Origin: Promethearchaeota archaeon
GTDB taxonomy: Archaea > Asgardarchaeota > Lokiarchaeia > Sigyniarchaeales > SOKP01
NCBI GenBank assembly: GCA_016839555.1
Contig: JAEOUA010000012.1
Location: forward strand, 248,001-312,000
Direction: 5' to 3'
Length of the DNA: 64,000 bases
How positions within the stretch are numbered: the first letter of the stretch is position 1; every line of letters begins with the position of its first letter. The position numbers and the translations under genes were made by a program. Positions 36,093-45,700 of this stretch are shown here, one piece after another. The notes beneath the pieces were generated by a model. The model saw only the letters and a list, made by a program, of their open reading frames with translations. It searched no databases and was not told where the DNA came from.

Positions 36093-36535
36093 TTATTAGG
36101 TAAAAACGGTTTAATTGATATTAAAACTTTTGTAAACGCAGAAGTAGCATTTTCAATTTCGTCAAACCTACGTGTAATATTTCCTGATAAATGAGTTGTT
36201 ATAAGATTAATTAACTCTTGAATAGAAATTTTATTGATTAACCATACATAAGCTACTAGAGCTTCTACTGAATTAGCAAGATCGTGAGCATTTGCTCTAT
36301 TCTTAGCAAAATCTTTCATATTAGCATTTTTAAGGGCGGTGGCTAATATAATTTTATTCACTTTTTGACCTGTTCGAACTATTTGATTTGAGTTGCTTTT
36401 TTTTGTTAAATAAATTGATTTGGCTATAGAATAGGATAAATTAATAATACCATCTCCGATTTTCGCCAAACCTTTATCTGTTCCTATAGCTTTTTTAGTC
36501 TTAGGCAGATTTGTAATTAAAAATTCAAAAGACAT
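36089..36535 (-). CDS. RNase III-like domain protein
   Basis: Small helical protein with DKGLAKIGDGIINLSYSIAKSIY (19-41), which matches the GD-A/S signature helix of the RNase III fold, and RANAHDLANSVEALVAYVWL further on, typical of the archaeal RNase III-family proteins near DUF99. The full acidic metal set of classical RNase III is not complete, so activity is uncertain. The gene's stop overlaps the DUF99 start. Confidence 0.7.
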   Translation of the reverse strand: MSFEFLITNLPKTKKAIGTDKGLAKIGDGIINLSYSIAKSIYLTKKSNSNQIVRTGQKVNKIILATALKNANMKDFAKNRANAHDLANSVEALVAYVWLINKISIQELINLITTHLSGNITRRFDEIENATSAFTKVLISIKPFLPNK

Positions 36536-36588
36536 AATAGATTTTAGATTAAATTTTAAATAAGTTTTTTAGATGAAAGAAATGAAAA

Positions 36589-37080
36589 TTACATTAAATT
36601 TTTAAAAAGCTTTTGAACCTCTAAAACTTCATTCCTTAAAGAATCGATTCCCTCTCGCAAAATCTCTTTAATATTATATCCCTCTTTTATTTTTATAAAA
36701 ATGCAGGGTAAATCGATATTAGTTTTTTTATATGCTGCTATTGCCACGCTGTTTAAATTTAAAAGATGATTAACCAATATATTGAGGAATCCATGTGATT
36801 GATTTTTTATAACTACTTCAAAGTTATTTTTACCTTCAGCATGATGTATTTCGATATCCAAATATTTATATTGAGGAACCTCTTCTTCCTCCTCCATAAT
36901 AAAATCCAAAGTATCCTCTAATTCCTCTTCAGCTTCTATGATCTCCTCTAATTCCTCCTTCTTCTCTTCAGACTTTTCCTTTTCTTTTTCTTCTTCTATT
37001 TCTGGATATACACTTTGAATATCTTCATCCATTAATTCATCAAATTCATCAATAGACTCATTATTTTTTTTCTTTGCCAT
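36589..37080 (-). CDS. rpo11: RNA polymerase subunit Rpo11 with acidic N-terminal extension
   Basis: Rpo11 (RpoL) pairs with Rpo3 in the alpha-like assembly platform. The core is at about residues 80-160: FEVVIKNQSHGFLNILVNHLL, SVAIAAYKKTNIDLPCIFIKIKEGYN, ILREGIDSL. Residues 1-72 are an added E/D-rich tract not usual in archaeal Rpo11 (about 90 aa). Start ATG 37080 (MAKKK) was chosen; a GTG six codons upstream is an alternative. Csl4 and a small gene lie upstream on the same strand, the usual archaeal order. Confidence 0.82.
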   Translation of the reverse strand: MAKKKNNESIDEFDELMDEDIQSVYPEIEEEKEKEKSEEKKEELEEIIEAEEELEDTLDFIMEEEEEVPQYKYLDIEIHHAEGKNNFEVVIKNQSHGFLNILVNHLLNLNSVAIAAYKKTNIDLPCIFIKIKEGYNIKEILREGIDSLRNEVLEVQKLFKNLM

Positions 37081-37174
37081 AAAAATACCATCTTCCACGA
37101 TTATATTTTAAATTAGTGAAAAATAGAATAAATTTTTTTTGGTTTAAAATAAATAAGCAAAATAAAATATATTT

Positions 37175-37396
37175 TTATTCTAACCATTTATCAGCTAAAG
37201 CTTTCAATCTCTCAATTGCAAGAAGCTGAAGATCTTGTGGTCCTGAAAGCGTGATTTCTATATCTGATCCTTCCACGATGCATTGTAAATTAATATAATT
37301 CACTTTTTTTTGAATACTTTCCAAAAAAGAGATAGTATTGTCTAATTTTCCTGATTTATTGAAAAAGCGGATGGTTTTTTTACTCAATAGAATCAC
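37175..37396 (-). CDS. Small conserved-looking protein between csl4 and rpo11, 73 aa
   Basis: Compact alpha/beta peptide (KTIRFFNKSGKLDNTISFLES; LQCIVEGSDIEITLSGPQDLQLLAIERLKALADKWLE). The location between csl4 and rpo11 with 12- and 94-base gaps suggests co-transcription. Its C-terminal helix resembles the small two-strand/two-helix Pcc1-like fold, but key Pcc1 motifs are missing. I do not name a family. Confidence 0.6.
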   Translation of the reverse strand: MILLSKKTIRFFNKSGKLDNTISFLESIQKKVNYINLQCIVEGSDIEITLSGPQDLQLLAIERLKALADKWLE

Positions 37397-37408
37397 AAAA
37401 TAAAAAAG

Positions 37409-37999
37409 TTAATATCTTAAAGTATATGATACTTGTCTATAATCATTAGCAAGTTTTCTATTTTCTATATTGCCACACATTGGGCACCTAAGTTTATTAT
37501 ACCCAATCTTATCTAATTCTGTTCCACATATTGAGCAGTCTGAATGAATCACGCCAAGATCCTTTCCAATAGTACTTAAATCATATTCATTACTCTGTTC
37601 TTTAATCACTTTGGCGCGAATAATATCCGTTTTTTGAAATGCATCGGTTATTTTCTCGATATATTTATTAGAAATTTGAGAAACATGAATATTGCCAAAA
37701 TAAAATGAATTAAAATGCAATTTTCTATTAAGTGTATAAAAATTTAATCCAACTGAATATTTTCTAAGAAAAAGAATCGTTCCTATTACTATATCATTGA
37801 TTTTAACGGTTTTACGATCCGATTCTTGATGTGTTTTTATTTCTATTTTTCTTTTTTCTAAGTCTTTTGAAATTATTCCACTTTTTGATGCAAAAATTTT
37901 CCCATCTTTTATATAAGTAGATTCTTTGTCAGGTAAAAATTCTTCCACGACACCTACATATTCTCCTGTCAAAATAATATCTTTTTCTCTATCTTTCAT
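37409..37999 (-). CDS. csl4: Exosome RNA-binding subunit Csl4
   Basis: Cap protein of the archaeal RNA exosome. The order is N-terminal beta domain (LTGEYVGVVEEFLPDKESTYIKDG, 10-33), S1 domain (about 65-140), and a C-terminal zinc ribbon at Cys 155/158/172/175. 196 residues is normal. It is the first gene of the csl4 - small ORF - rpo11 run and is divergent from a METTL5-type methylase, a conserved archaeal neighbourhood. Confidence 0.93.
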   Translation of the reverse strand: MKDREKDIILTGEYVGVVEEFLPDKESTYIKDGKIFASKSGIISKDLEKRKIEIKTHQESDRKTVKINDIVIGTILFLRKYSVGLNFYTLNRKLHFNSFYFGNIHVSQISNKYIEKITDAFQKTDIIRAKVIKEQSNEYDLSTIGKDLGVIHSDCSICGTELDKIGYNKLRCPMCGNIENRKLANDYRQVSYTLRY

Positions 38000-38096
38000 T
38001 GTATTCTAAGCCATCCTTTTTAATCTATTCTAATAATTAATATTTTTTACTACAAATAAATTTATTGAAAATAATTTATAAGATAGATATAAGCTA

Positions 38097-38756
38097 ATGG
38101 AGGAAATAAAAATTAAAAAAAAAGAGCTTATTTCAATTGTCCAAAATACTAAAACCTATAAAAATCCAAAAGTTAAATTAGAACAATATACAATCGATGC
38201 ACTTTGTGCTGTTGATATAGTATTTTTTGCGGGTATAGAATTTAATGACATTCAAAACAAGTTAATTATTGATCTTGGAGCTGGTACAGGCAGATTATCA
38301 TTAAGCAGTGCTTTTTTACAACCAAATTATATTATTAGTATCGATTTAGATATTCAAGCTTTATATATATTGATAAAAAATGTAAAAGAATTACATTTAG
38401 AAAAATTAATCTTACCAATTTGTTGTGATGTGAAATCTATTCCCTTAGAAATACAGAATTTAAATAAGGAATATAAAATAACAACTATAATGAATCCTCC
38501 TTTTGGAGTCCAAAAAGCTAAGGCAGATCGTAGTTTTCTTAAATGTGCAATGAGCTTTTCTGATGTGATCTATTCTATCCATCTTACTAATAAGAAAGTT
38601 CAGAAATTTATTGAAAACTTTATTCGTAAATTTGGTTGGGAAATTGATTATATTTTACCATATACTATGATTTTAGAGAAGGCTTTTCCCTTTCATACAC
38701 AAAAAAGAAAACAAATCAAAGTAAACGTCTATAGGTTTATAAAAAGAGAATTTTAA
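38097..38756 (+). CDS. METTL5-like N6-adenine rRNA methyltransferase
   Basis: SAM-dependent methylase. KVKLEQYTIDALCAVDI (25-41) is the METTL5 signature before the Rossmann core, DLGAGTG at 59-65 binds SAM, and NPPFG at 133-137 is the catalytic motif for exocyclic N6-adenine. In eukaryotes the homologue methylates 18S rRNA; here 16S rRNA is the inferred substrate. At 219 residues it is complete. It is divergent from csl4 with about 100 bases between. Confidence 0.9.
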   Translation: MEEIKIKKKELISIVQNTKTYKNPKVKLEQYTIDALCAVDIVFFAGIEFNDIQNKLIIDLGAGTGRLSLSSAFLQPNYIISIDLDIQALYILIKNVKELHLEKLILPICCDVKSIPLEIQNLNKEYKITTIMNPPFGVQKAKADRSFLKCAMSFSDVIYSIHLTNKKVQKFIENFIRKFGWEIDYILPYTMILEKAFPFHTQKRKQIKVNVYRFIKREF

Positions 38757-38778
38757 CCTTTATAAGAGAAATATGAAG

Positions 38779-39168
38779 TTATTTCTCATCTGAAGTATTA
38801 ATTTTGTCATATTCTTCAGTCAATATTCTAATTGCATTTTCCATATCTCTAAGTGCTCGTTTCTTTTCTGCGGCTGACATATCGGAGAATTTGATATCTT
38901 TATCCGTTCCCATAATTGATTTTAATCGATTTAATAGTTCCGGCACCTCTTTTTTAATAGTATCTAAATAAACAGTCGAATCAAGAGATTTTTCTCTAGA
39001 AATCTGAGCTTTTTTCTTTAATCTATCAATACTTTGCAATTCATTTTCTATATTTTTTATTGAATTGCTAAGCTCTAATAATTCCTTTGCTGTATTTTGA
39101 ATAAATATACTAAATTTATTTAAAAAATTGCTTAATATATCCCCTATTTTGTATTTTTCAGAGGAAAT
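38779..39168 (-). CDS. Helical hypothetical protein, 129 aa, non-canonical AUU start or frameshifted
   Basis: Predicted helical protein; the conserved-looking C-terminal part (LDTIKKEVPELLNRLKSIMG; MSAAEKKRALRDMENAIRIL) can start at TTG 39039 for 86 residues. The frame continues upstream for 43 more protein-like codons (SSEKYKIGDILSNFLNKFS) to ATT 39166-39168, preceded at seven bases by GGTGAT. An ATG at 39181-39179 is out of frame by one base, with an A5 run between. The gene therefore starts at AUU, or an extra A breaks an MVIKISSEKY start. I do not recognise the family. Confidence 0.6.
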   Translation of the reverse strand: MSSEKYKIGDILSNFLNKFSIFIQNTAKELLELSNSIKNIENELQSIDRLKKKAQISREKSLDSTVYLDTIKKEVPELLNRLKSIMGTDKDIKFSDMSAAEKKRALRDMENAIRILTEEYDKINTSDEK

Positions 39169-39363
39169 TTTTAATCACCATTTTAAAAATATCTAATTTA
39201 ATTTCATAATAGAGATGTCTAATATATCTTTTTGTTTTAGAATGAAATATGAAATTATTATTTGGAGTATCGTTATTTCATTAATCCTAAATAGTTAATC
39301 AAAAGAATTATAAATCAAAAAGAAAAAAAAGAATAATAATACTATTTTTAATTTTTATCTTTC

Positions 39364-40668
39364 TTATTGAAAATTTTTCCAACTTTTAAAATTTGTAGGA
39401 TACTGTGCTTTTTCTCCTAAAGTTTCTTCAATTCGAAGCAGCTGGTTATATTTTGAACATCTATCACTTCTACATGTAGCACCGCTCTTTATCTGTCCGG
39501 AACATAGTCCTACGGCTAAATCGGCAATAAAAGTGTCTGAGGTTTCACCAGATCTATGAGACAACATCACATTGAAATTATTTTCAAACGCTAATTTTGC
39601 AGAATTAATTGCTTCTGTAAGCGAACCTATTTGATTTACTTTTAAGAGCAAAGCATTACCAGCCCCTTGATTAATTGCTTTTCTTAAGATATTCATATTT
39701 GTAACAGTAAGATCATCATCCACAATTTGGACAGATTCGTCAATCTTATTAGTCAACTTAGTAAATCCCATAAATGCCTTCTGATCAAAAGGATCCTCAA
39801 TAGATTTTAGGGGATACTCATTAATTAAATCTAAATAATATTGTAGCAATTCATTCTCATCTAATTGTTTTCCATCAATTTCATATTTTTCTCCATTATA
39901 AAATTCGCTTGCTGCGGCGTCAATCGCTAATATAAATTCTTTTCCTAGCGAAAATCCCCTTTCTTCAATCGCTTCAATTATTACATCAAGAGCTTCTCGA
40001 GTAAAAGATAAATTAGGAGCAAAACCCCCTTCGTCTCCTACATTAATAGCTTGTTTTCCATATTTTTTCGATAAAATCTCTTTTAGAATGTGATATACTT
40101 CTGATACATATCTAATTGCAGCAGAAAATGAATTTGCTCTAGCTGGTAAAATCATAAATTCTTGAATAGCCAAATTATTTCCTGCATGCTCACCACCATT
40201 TAAAATATTGCAACAAGGAATTGGTAAGAGATAATTCTCTCTTATAGTTCCATAACTCAATTCATAAAGGTATTTAAATAATGGAATCTCACGCAACTTT
40301 GCTGCTAATTTTGCTGCTGCTAAGGATACAGAAAGAATTGCATTAGCTCCTAATTTACTTTTATTCTCTGTCCCATCGATTTCAATCATTTTAGAATCAA
40401 TTAAATTTTGTTCTCGAATATCCATTCCTTTTAAATAATTCGCAAGTATATTGTTTACATTAGAAACTGCTTTTGCTACATGTTTTCCATTAAATTTTTT
40501 TCCTCCATCTCTTAATTCAAGAGCTTCTAATTCCCCCGTAGAGGCACCAGAGGGAACTGCTGCTCTTGCGAAATTATTATCACAATAAATATCTGTTTCA
40601 ACCGTTGGATTACCTCGAGAATCAAGAATCCATCGAGCCTTTATACTTGTAATTTTAAAATTTGTCAT
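39364..40668 (-). CDS. eno: Enolase
   Basis: Interconverts 2-phosphoglycerate and phosphoenolpyruvate in glycolysis/gluconeogenesis. Landmarks: WILDSRGNPTVE, NGGEHAGNNLAIQEFMILP, NVGDEGGFAPNL, LAIDAAASEFY, SIEDPFDQ, DDDLTVTN, LLKVNQIGSLTE (catalytic Lys) and MLSHRSGETSD. 434 residues is full length. It is monocistronic, divergent from the RFC small-subunit gene. Confidence 0.97.
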   Translation of the reverse strand: MTNFKITSIKARWILDSRGNPTVETDIYCDNNFARAAVPSGASTGELEALELRDGGKKFNGKHVAKAVSNVNNILANYLKGMDIREQNLIDSKMIEIDGTENKSKLGANAILSVSLAAAKLAAKLREIPLFKYLYELSYGTIRENYLLPIPCCNILNGGEHAGNNLAIQEFMILPARANSFSAAIRYVSEVYHILKEILSKKYGKQAINVGDEGGFAPNLSFTREALDVIIEAIEERGFSLGKEFILAIDAAASEFYNGEKYEIDGKQLDENELLQYYLDLINEYPLKSIEDPFDQKAFMGFTKLTNKIDESVQIVDDDLTVTNMNILRKAINQGAGNALLLKVNQIGSLTEAINSAKLAFENNFNVMLSHRSGETSDTFIADLAVGLCSGQIKSGATCRSDRCSKYNQLLRIEETLGEKAQYPTNFKSWKNFQ

Positions 40669-40786
40669 AGAAATCTCGCACTTATAAAAAATTGATTATT
40701 AATTAAGAATTAAGAATAAAGAATAATAAATTCTTTATTTTTTACTTTATAATAACTAATTAATTAAATATTAAAAATCTGAATTT

Positions 40787-41749
40787 ATGTCCGAAAACCG
40801 CCCTTGGGTTGAAAAATATCGCCCCAGATATTTAAATGATGTTGTTAATCAAAAAGGGATCATTAAACGGTTAAAAAAATTTTTAACAGATAAATCAATG
40901 CCTCATTTAATCTTTGCAGGACCAGCTGGTACTGGAAAAACTACTTCTGCTCTTGCTATGGTCAGAGAATTATATGGGTCCAAAATAGCTATTAATGACA
41001 CATATCTGGAATTAAATGCAAGTGATGCGAGGGGAATTGATGTAATTAGAACTTATATAAAAGATTTTGCAAAAGCAAGGCCACCAGCAGATATATCATT
41101 TAAAATTTTGATATTAGACGAAGCTGATAATATGACATCGCCCGCACAGCAAGCATTAAGAAGAACGATGGAAAAATATACTCAAAATTGCCGAATGATC
41201 CTCATCTGTAATTATTCTAATAAAATAATACCCCCAATTCAATCCCGATGTGTTGTGTTTAGATTTTCTTCACTCAATAATGAAGACATAAAAGAAAGAA
41301 TAAAATATATTGCCAAGAAGGAGGGTATTGAATTAACCGCTGATGGTGCAAATTCACTATTAGATGTGTCAAGAGGAGATTTGAGAAGAGCTATTAATTA
41401 TTTACAATCTTGTGGAACTATATCCGAAAAAATTGATCAAGACCTGGTTTTTAGGGTAGCAGGAGAAGTGCCTTCTGAAAATATTAAAAAAATCTTAGAA
41501 ACGGCCTTAAATGGACAATTAACACTATCTATTAAGCTTTTAAAAGACTTAATTAAAGAATATGGATTATCTGGAATAAATTTTATAAAAAGTATTCATC
41601 GAGAAATCTATGATCTTAATATTCCTGAAGATATGAAAATAAAATTATCAAAAATTTTAGCAGAATTCGAATATCGGTTATCCCAAGGAGGCACTGAACA
41701 AATTCAATTAAAAGCTCTTCTTGCCCAAATCGTCTTGTTGCAAGAGTGA
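40787..41749 (+). CDS. rfcS: Replication factor C small subunit
   Basis: AAA+ subunit of the clamp loader that opens PCNA. Walker A GPAGTGKTT is at 45-53, Walker B LILDEADN near 107-114, the Arg-finger SRC motif near 150, and the sensor-2 helix GDLRRAINYLQ near 205. At 320 residues it has the usual three domains. It ends inside the opposing TruA gene (42-base tail overlap). Confidence 0.97.
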   Translation: MSENRPWVEKYRPRYLNDVVNQKGIIKRLKKFLTDKSMPHLIFAGPAGTGKTTSALAMVRELYGSKIAINDTYLELNASDARGIDVIRTYIKDFAKARPPADISFKILILDEADNMTSPAQQALRRTMEKYTQNCRMILICNYSNKIIPPIQSRCVVFRFSSLNNEDIKERIKYIAKKEGIELTADGANSLLDVSRGDLRRAINYLQSCGTISEKIDQDLVFRVAGEVPSENIKKILETALNGQLTLSIKLLKDLIKEYGLSGINFIKSIHREIYDLNIPEDMKIKLSKILAEFEYRLSQGGTEQIQLKALLAQIVLLQE

Positions 41750-42562
41750 AAATAAATTATATTGGAGAAAATATTTCATTTTTTGGCTAAAGAAAAAGTT
41801 ATTCATTCTCTTAAGAGATTTTTTATCAATTTTAAACATCACAAGCTTATTATCAAATTCAATATCCCACAAGATTAATCCTTTTGGATTTGCGGGCTGG
41901 TAAGATCTGAATTCCAAGGGATCAAGGAGTTTGATAAAACTGTTATAACTTATCTCCCCTTTACCTAACTCGATTAGTTTTTTAACAATTCTCCTTATTT
42001 GTTGTCGGAGAAAGCCTTCGGATTTAAAATCAATTATGATTATTCCATTTATTACATTTACATCAATTGCTTTAATCTCTCGTATTGTATTATTAATATC
42101 GGAATCTCTTTTAGAAAAATTTTGAAAATCGTGCGTACCTACTAATTTTTGACATACCCTTTTAACAATTTTCAAATTGAAATTGAATTTATTTTTTAAA
42201 TACCCTAATGGTTGAGGAATAATATATTTATAATGTCTCATTTGGGCATTAAATCTTGGAGAAAAATTTTCTGGAACTTGGGAATACGCCCATATACCAA
42301 TTTCTTTTGGCAAATTTGAGTTTAATTCCATTAAAATTGGTTTTTTCAAAGAATCTATTGCAAAAACCGCACCTCTTGCGGAAACGTATCTATCCGTTCT
42401 GCTGGCGGATTCAAATTTTGATGAGTAAGAATCTTTAATATAATTTCTTTTCTTTAACGTTTTAATTAATGTTTCATCTATGCTTAATGCTTTTTTTTGT
42501 CTTTGAGATCCAAAATATTTCTCTAGTCCGATATAATAATATTTAAAACAAAATCGAGTCAT
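41708..42562 (-). CDS. truA: tRNA pseudouridine synthase TruA-like
   Basis: Makes pseudouridine at anticodon-stem positions of tRNA. The catalytic Asp is D57 in SRTDRYVSARGAVFAI. FNAQMRHYKYII, LVGTHDFQNFSKRD and FLRQQIRRIVKKLIELGKGEI are canonical. 284 residues is normal. The C-terminal 14 codons overlap the end of rfcS on the other strand. The N-terminus lacks the usual longer start segment, but the fold is complete. Confidence 0.92.
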   Translation of the reverse strand: MTRFCFKYYYIGLEKYFGSQRQKKALSIDETLIKTLKKRNYIKDSYSSKFESASRTDRYVSARGAVFAIDSLKKPILMELNSNLPKEIGIWAYSQVPENFSPRFNAQMRHYKYIIPQPLGYLKNKFNFNLKIVKRVCQKLVGTHDFQNFSKRDSDINNTIREIKAIDVNVINGIIIIDFKSEGFLRQQIRRIVKKLIELGKGEISYNSFIKLLDPLEFRSYQPANPKGLILWDIEFDNKLVMFKIDKKSLKRMNNFFFSQKMKYFLQYNLFSLLQQDDLGKKSF

Positions 42563-42786
42563 TTTTTACTATTTTTTTATTTCCTATCAGTTTATATTTT
42601 TAAATATTTTTATTTTTTAATTCAATAACAGAAAATCATATATATAATAAATATTAATATTTTGACCCAATTAGCAATATTGTCTTATATAGTTTATAAA
42701 CAGCTAAAAGGGAACACAAAAAAGAAAATTTTATATTTTTATTTAACCTTTAAGAAACTAACTAGTTAATTGCCTATTATATTTAT

Positions 42787-45700
42787 ATGTCGAGTATTAT
42801 AAAATCTTTAAAAAATTTATCAGCACGAATCAATGCGAACCTTAAAATCAAAAAGAAAAACGTTTTGCTTTATGTTGCGGTTTTTTTGATTTTTGTTGTT
42901 GCTATCGGTATAAGATTGAGCCCATTGATTCGGGGCGAGATGCTTATAAAGGCATTCGATCCTTGGATCCAATTCTACAACACTCAATACATTGCGGAGC
43001 ACACTATTTATGAATATTTTCATTGGCATGATTTAAAAAGCTGGAACTATAATGGGGGAGTTGACAGATTTAATTTATATCCCGGATTAAACTTCACATC
43101 AGTAGCATTTTATAAAATTTTAAACTTTTTGGGTTTTTCCTTTACCGTTTACGAAGTTTGCTATTTTTTCCCAGCAATTATGGGTGGCTTGACTGTTCTA
43201 GCAGTATATTTTCTCGGAAAAGAAGTTTTAGATGAAAAATGCGGATTATTTGCAGCATTCTTTCTCGCATTTAGTCCAGGGCATATACAACGCACCGTTG
43301 CAGGATTTTATGATAACGAAACGGTTGGAGTTTTCGCTATTTTAATGATATTTCTTTTTTTCTTAAAAACAATTAAGACCGGAAAAATTTCTTACTCAAT
43401 CCTTGGTGGGATGTTTTTAGGGTACTTAAATCTAAGTTGGGGGGGAGCCACGTTTATGGACTTTATAATTCCTCTCATTGTATTATTATTAATAATATTG
43501 AATAAATATGATCAAAAAGTTTTAATAGCTTACGCCGGCATTCAAGGAGCCGGAATGATGATCTCTAGTATATTTATTAAGTTTGATTATACTAGACTAT
43601 TTAATTCTTTAGAAATTGGAGGTATGTTTTTATTCACCATCATATTAATTTTATATCACCGATTTTATATAAAAAAAGCAGAATATCCAAATTTATATAA
43701 AAAATTTATGTCCTTCGTCAAATGGCTATTAATTCCGGGTACCATTATTATGGCAATTCTAATTTGGGCATATCCAGATATAATACCATTTGGGTTTGGA
43801 GCAAAGTTTCAGAGCATATTAAACCCTTTGATTCGTGAGAATATTGCATTTGTCGCTTCAGTTGCTGAACACGCTCCGAGCGCTTGGAGTAGTATATATT
43901 ATAATACTTTAATCCCTCTAATGCTTATTCCTTTAGGGATCTATTTCTGTTTTAAAAGAAATGTTGCTGCAGATGTTTTCTTAATAGTTTATGTTTTATT
44001 AGCTTTTTATTTCACTAGCAGTATGGTAAGAATAATTTTAGTTTTTGCCCCTGCTGCTGCTTTAGTTGGTTCTTACGGTTTAGTAAATGTTTTAAAGGTA
44101 TTTGGGAGTTATTTGGGGACAAAAAAAGTTGGTTTTAGTCGAAAACGTCGTAAATTATCCAGAAAAACAAAAATGATGGGAAAAACAGAAATTTTTGGAG
44201 TATATATATTAGTTGGCTTTTTATGTATCGCTCAAATAGTACATGCAACTGATGTGGCAGCTACTCAAATGTCTTATAGTCAATTAACTCCTGGTGGGGC
44301 ATTATATGATTGGCAAGAATCATTAATGTGGATGAGAACAAATTTACCGGGGGATACCGTTGTTGTTAGCTGGTGGGATTACGGATATTGGTTAACCCCT
44401 ATTGGAAATGTAACAACGGTTTGTGACAATAATAATTTGGCAGTCTCAACTGATGGATTAGTTGGTATGGCATTTATGCAGACTAATGAAATCTATAGTG
44501 CAAAGGTACTCCGTTTATTAGGTGCCGATTATGTATTAGTATATTTTGGATATTTTTATAATGCTTTAGGTGGAGATGAGGGAAAATGGCAGTGGATGCT
44601 CCGCATTTGTAATAATTATTATGAACAATATCTTAAAATGGGCCTTTGGGAGCCAAATTGGGCACTAAATGCAGTCTTTGATGAGGCTCAATATATTAAC
44701 CAAACCAGTGGTAAATATCGAGATAAATGGTTTGACTCTATATTGGTGAGATTATTGTTTCAAGGGCTTCCAACTAGAGATACGGGTCAGTTTCAAGCAG
44801 GAACCATTATATATCATTTTCTTCAACAATTATTAAACTTGGATGATTATGGAAATACTTGGTTATCACATATCCCCACGGATGCATATGGTATTGCAGA
44901 TTATGATTTAGATGTTTTCAAAATGGCCCATCTTTCTCCAAATGGCTTAGTAAAAATTTATAAAGTAGATTATGCCCCCTTAGAATCAAATATAACAATT
45001 ACAAATCCAAAAGTTTTCAATAATGGTTATGGGATATGCGATGTAAAAAACACGGGTATAAGGCCATTATACATTACTAAAGCGTTTATTAATGGAAAAG
45101 AATATAATTTCATGTTAGATAATTCGAGTGATTATAAGCTTTCAATAGGAGAAGAAGATACCGTTTTAATTGACACTATTTCAAAAGGAACTATATTTAA
45201 TGTAAGTGACACTGTCCAAATAAAACTCACAGCTCAAACGGAAGATTATGTGTTCACAGAAACAACAAGCAATTTCTTTGTCAAAGAATCTACTGGTGAA
45301 GTTAAAATTATTAGAGAAAATAGCAAAGTATTATTTGATGAGATTACAGGGAAACAAGATGTGTATCTTGAAGTAAAAAATACTGGAAATGATGTGGTGC
45401 TTCTTTATGATTTTTATGTTAATTCACCTGTTAATAGTTTCGATGACGCAGAATATATAGAGAGTAATTTTCTTCTTAATCCAAACGAATCAGCATTAGT
45501 TTATTTACCAAATTCTCCAGTTAGCTTCTTACCAATAGGAACTGTAAATAATATAAGCGTAATCACATGGAATAATTTTACAGACAGTACACTATTTAGC
45601 TCAAATTTAAAGACAGAAAACTATGAATATAAATTGTCTATTATACCTCAAGAGAGAATAATATCACCAGAATTATCAACACAGGCAAATTCTTATACCA

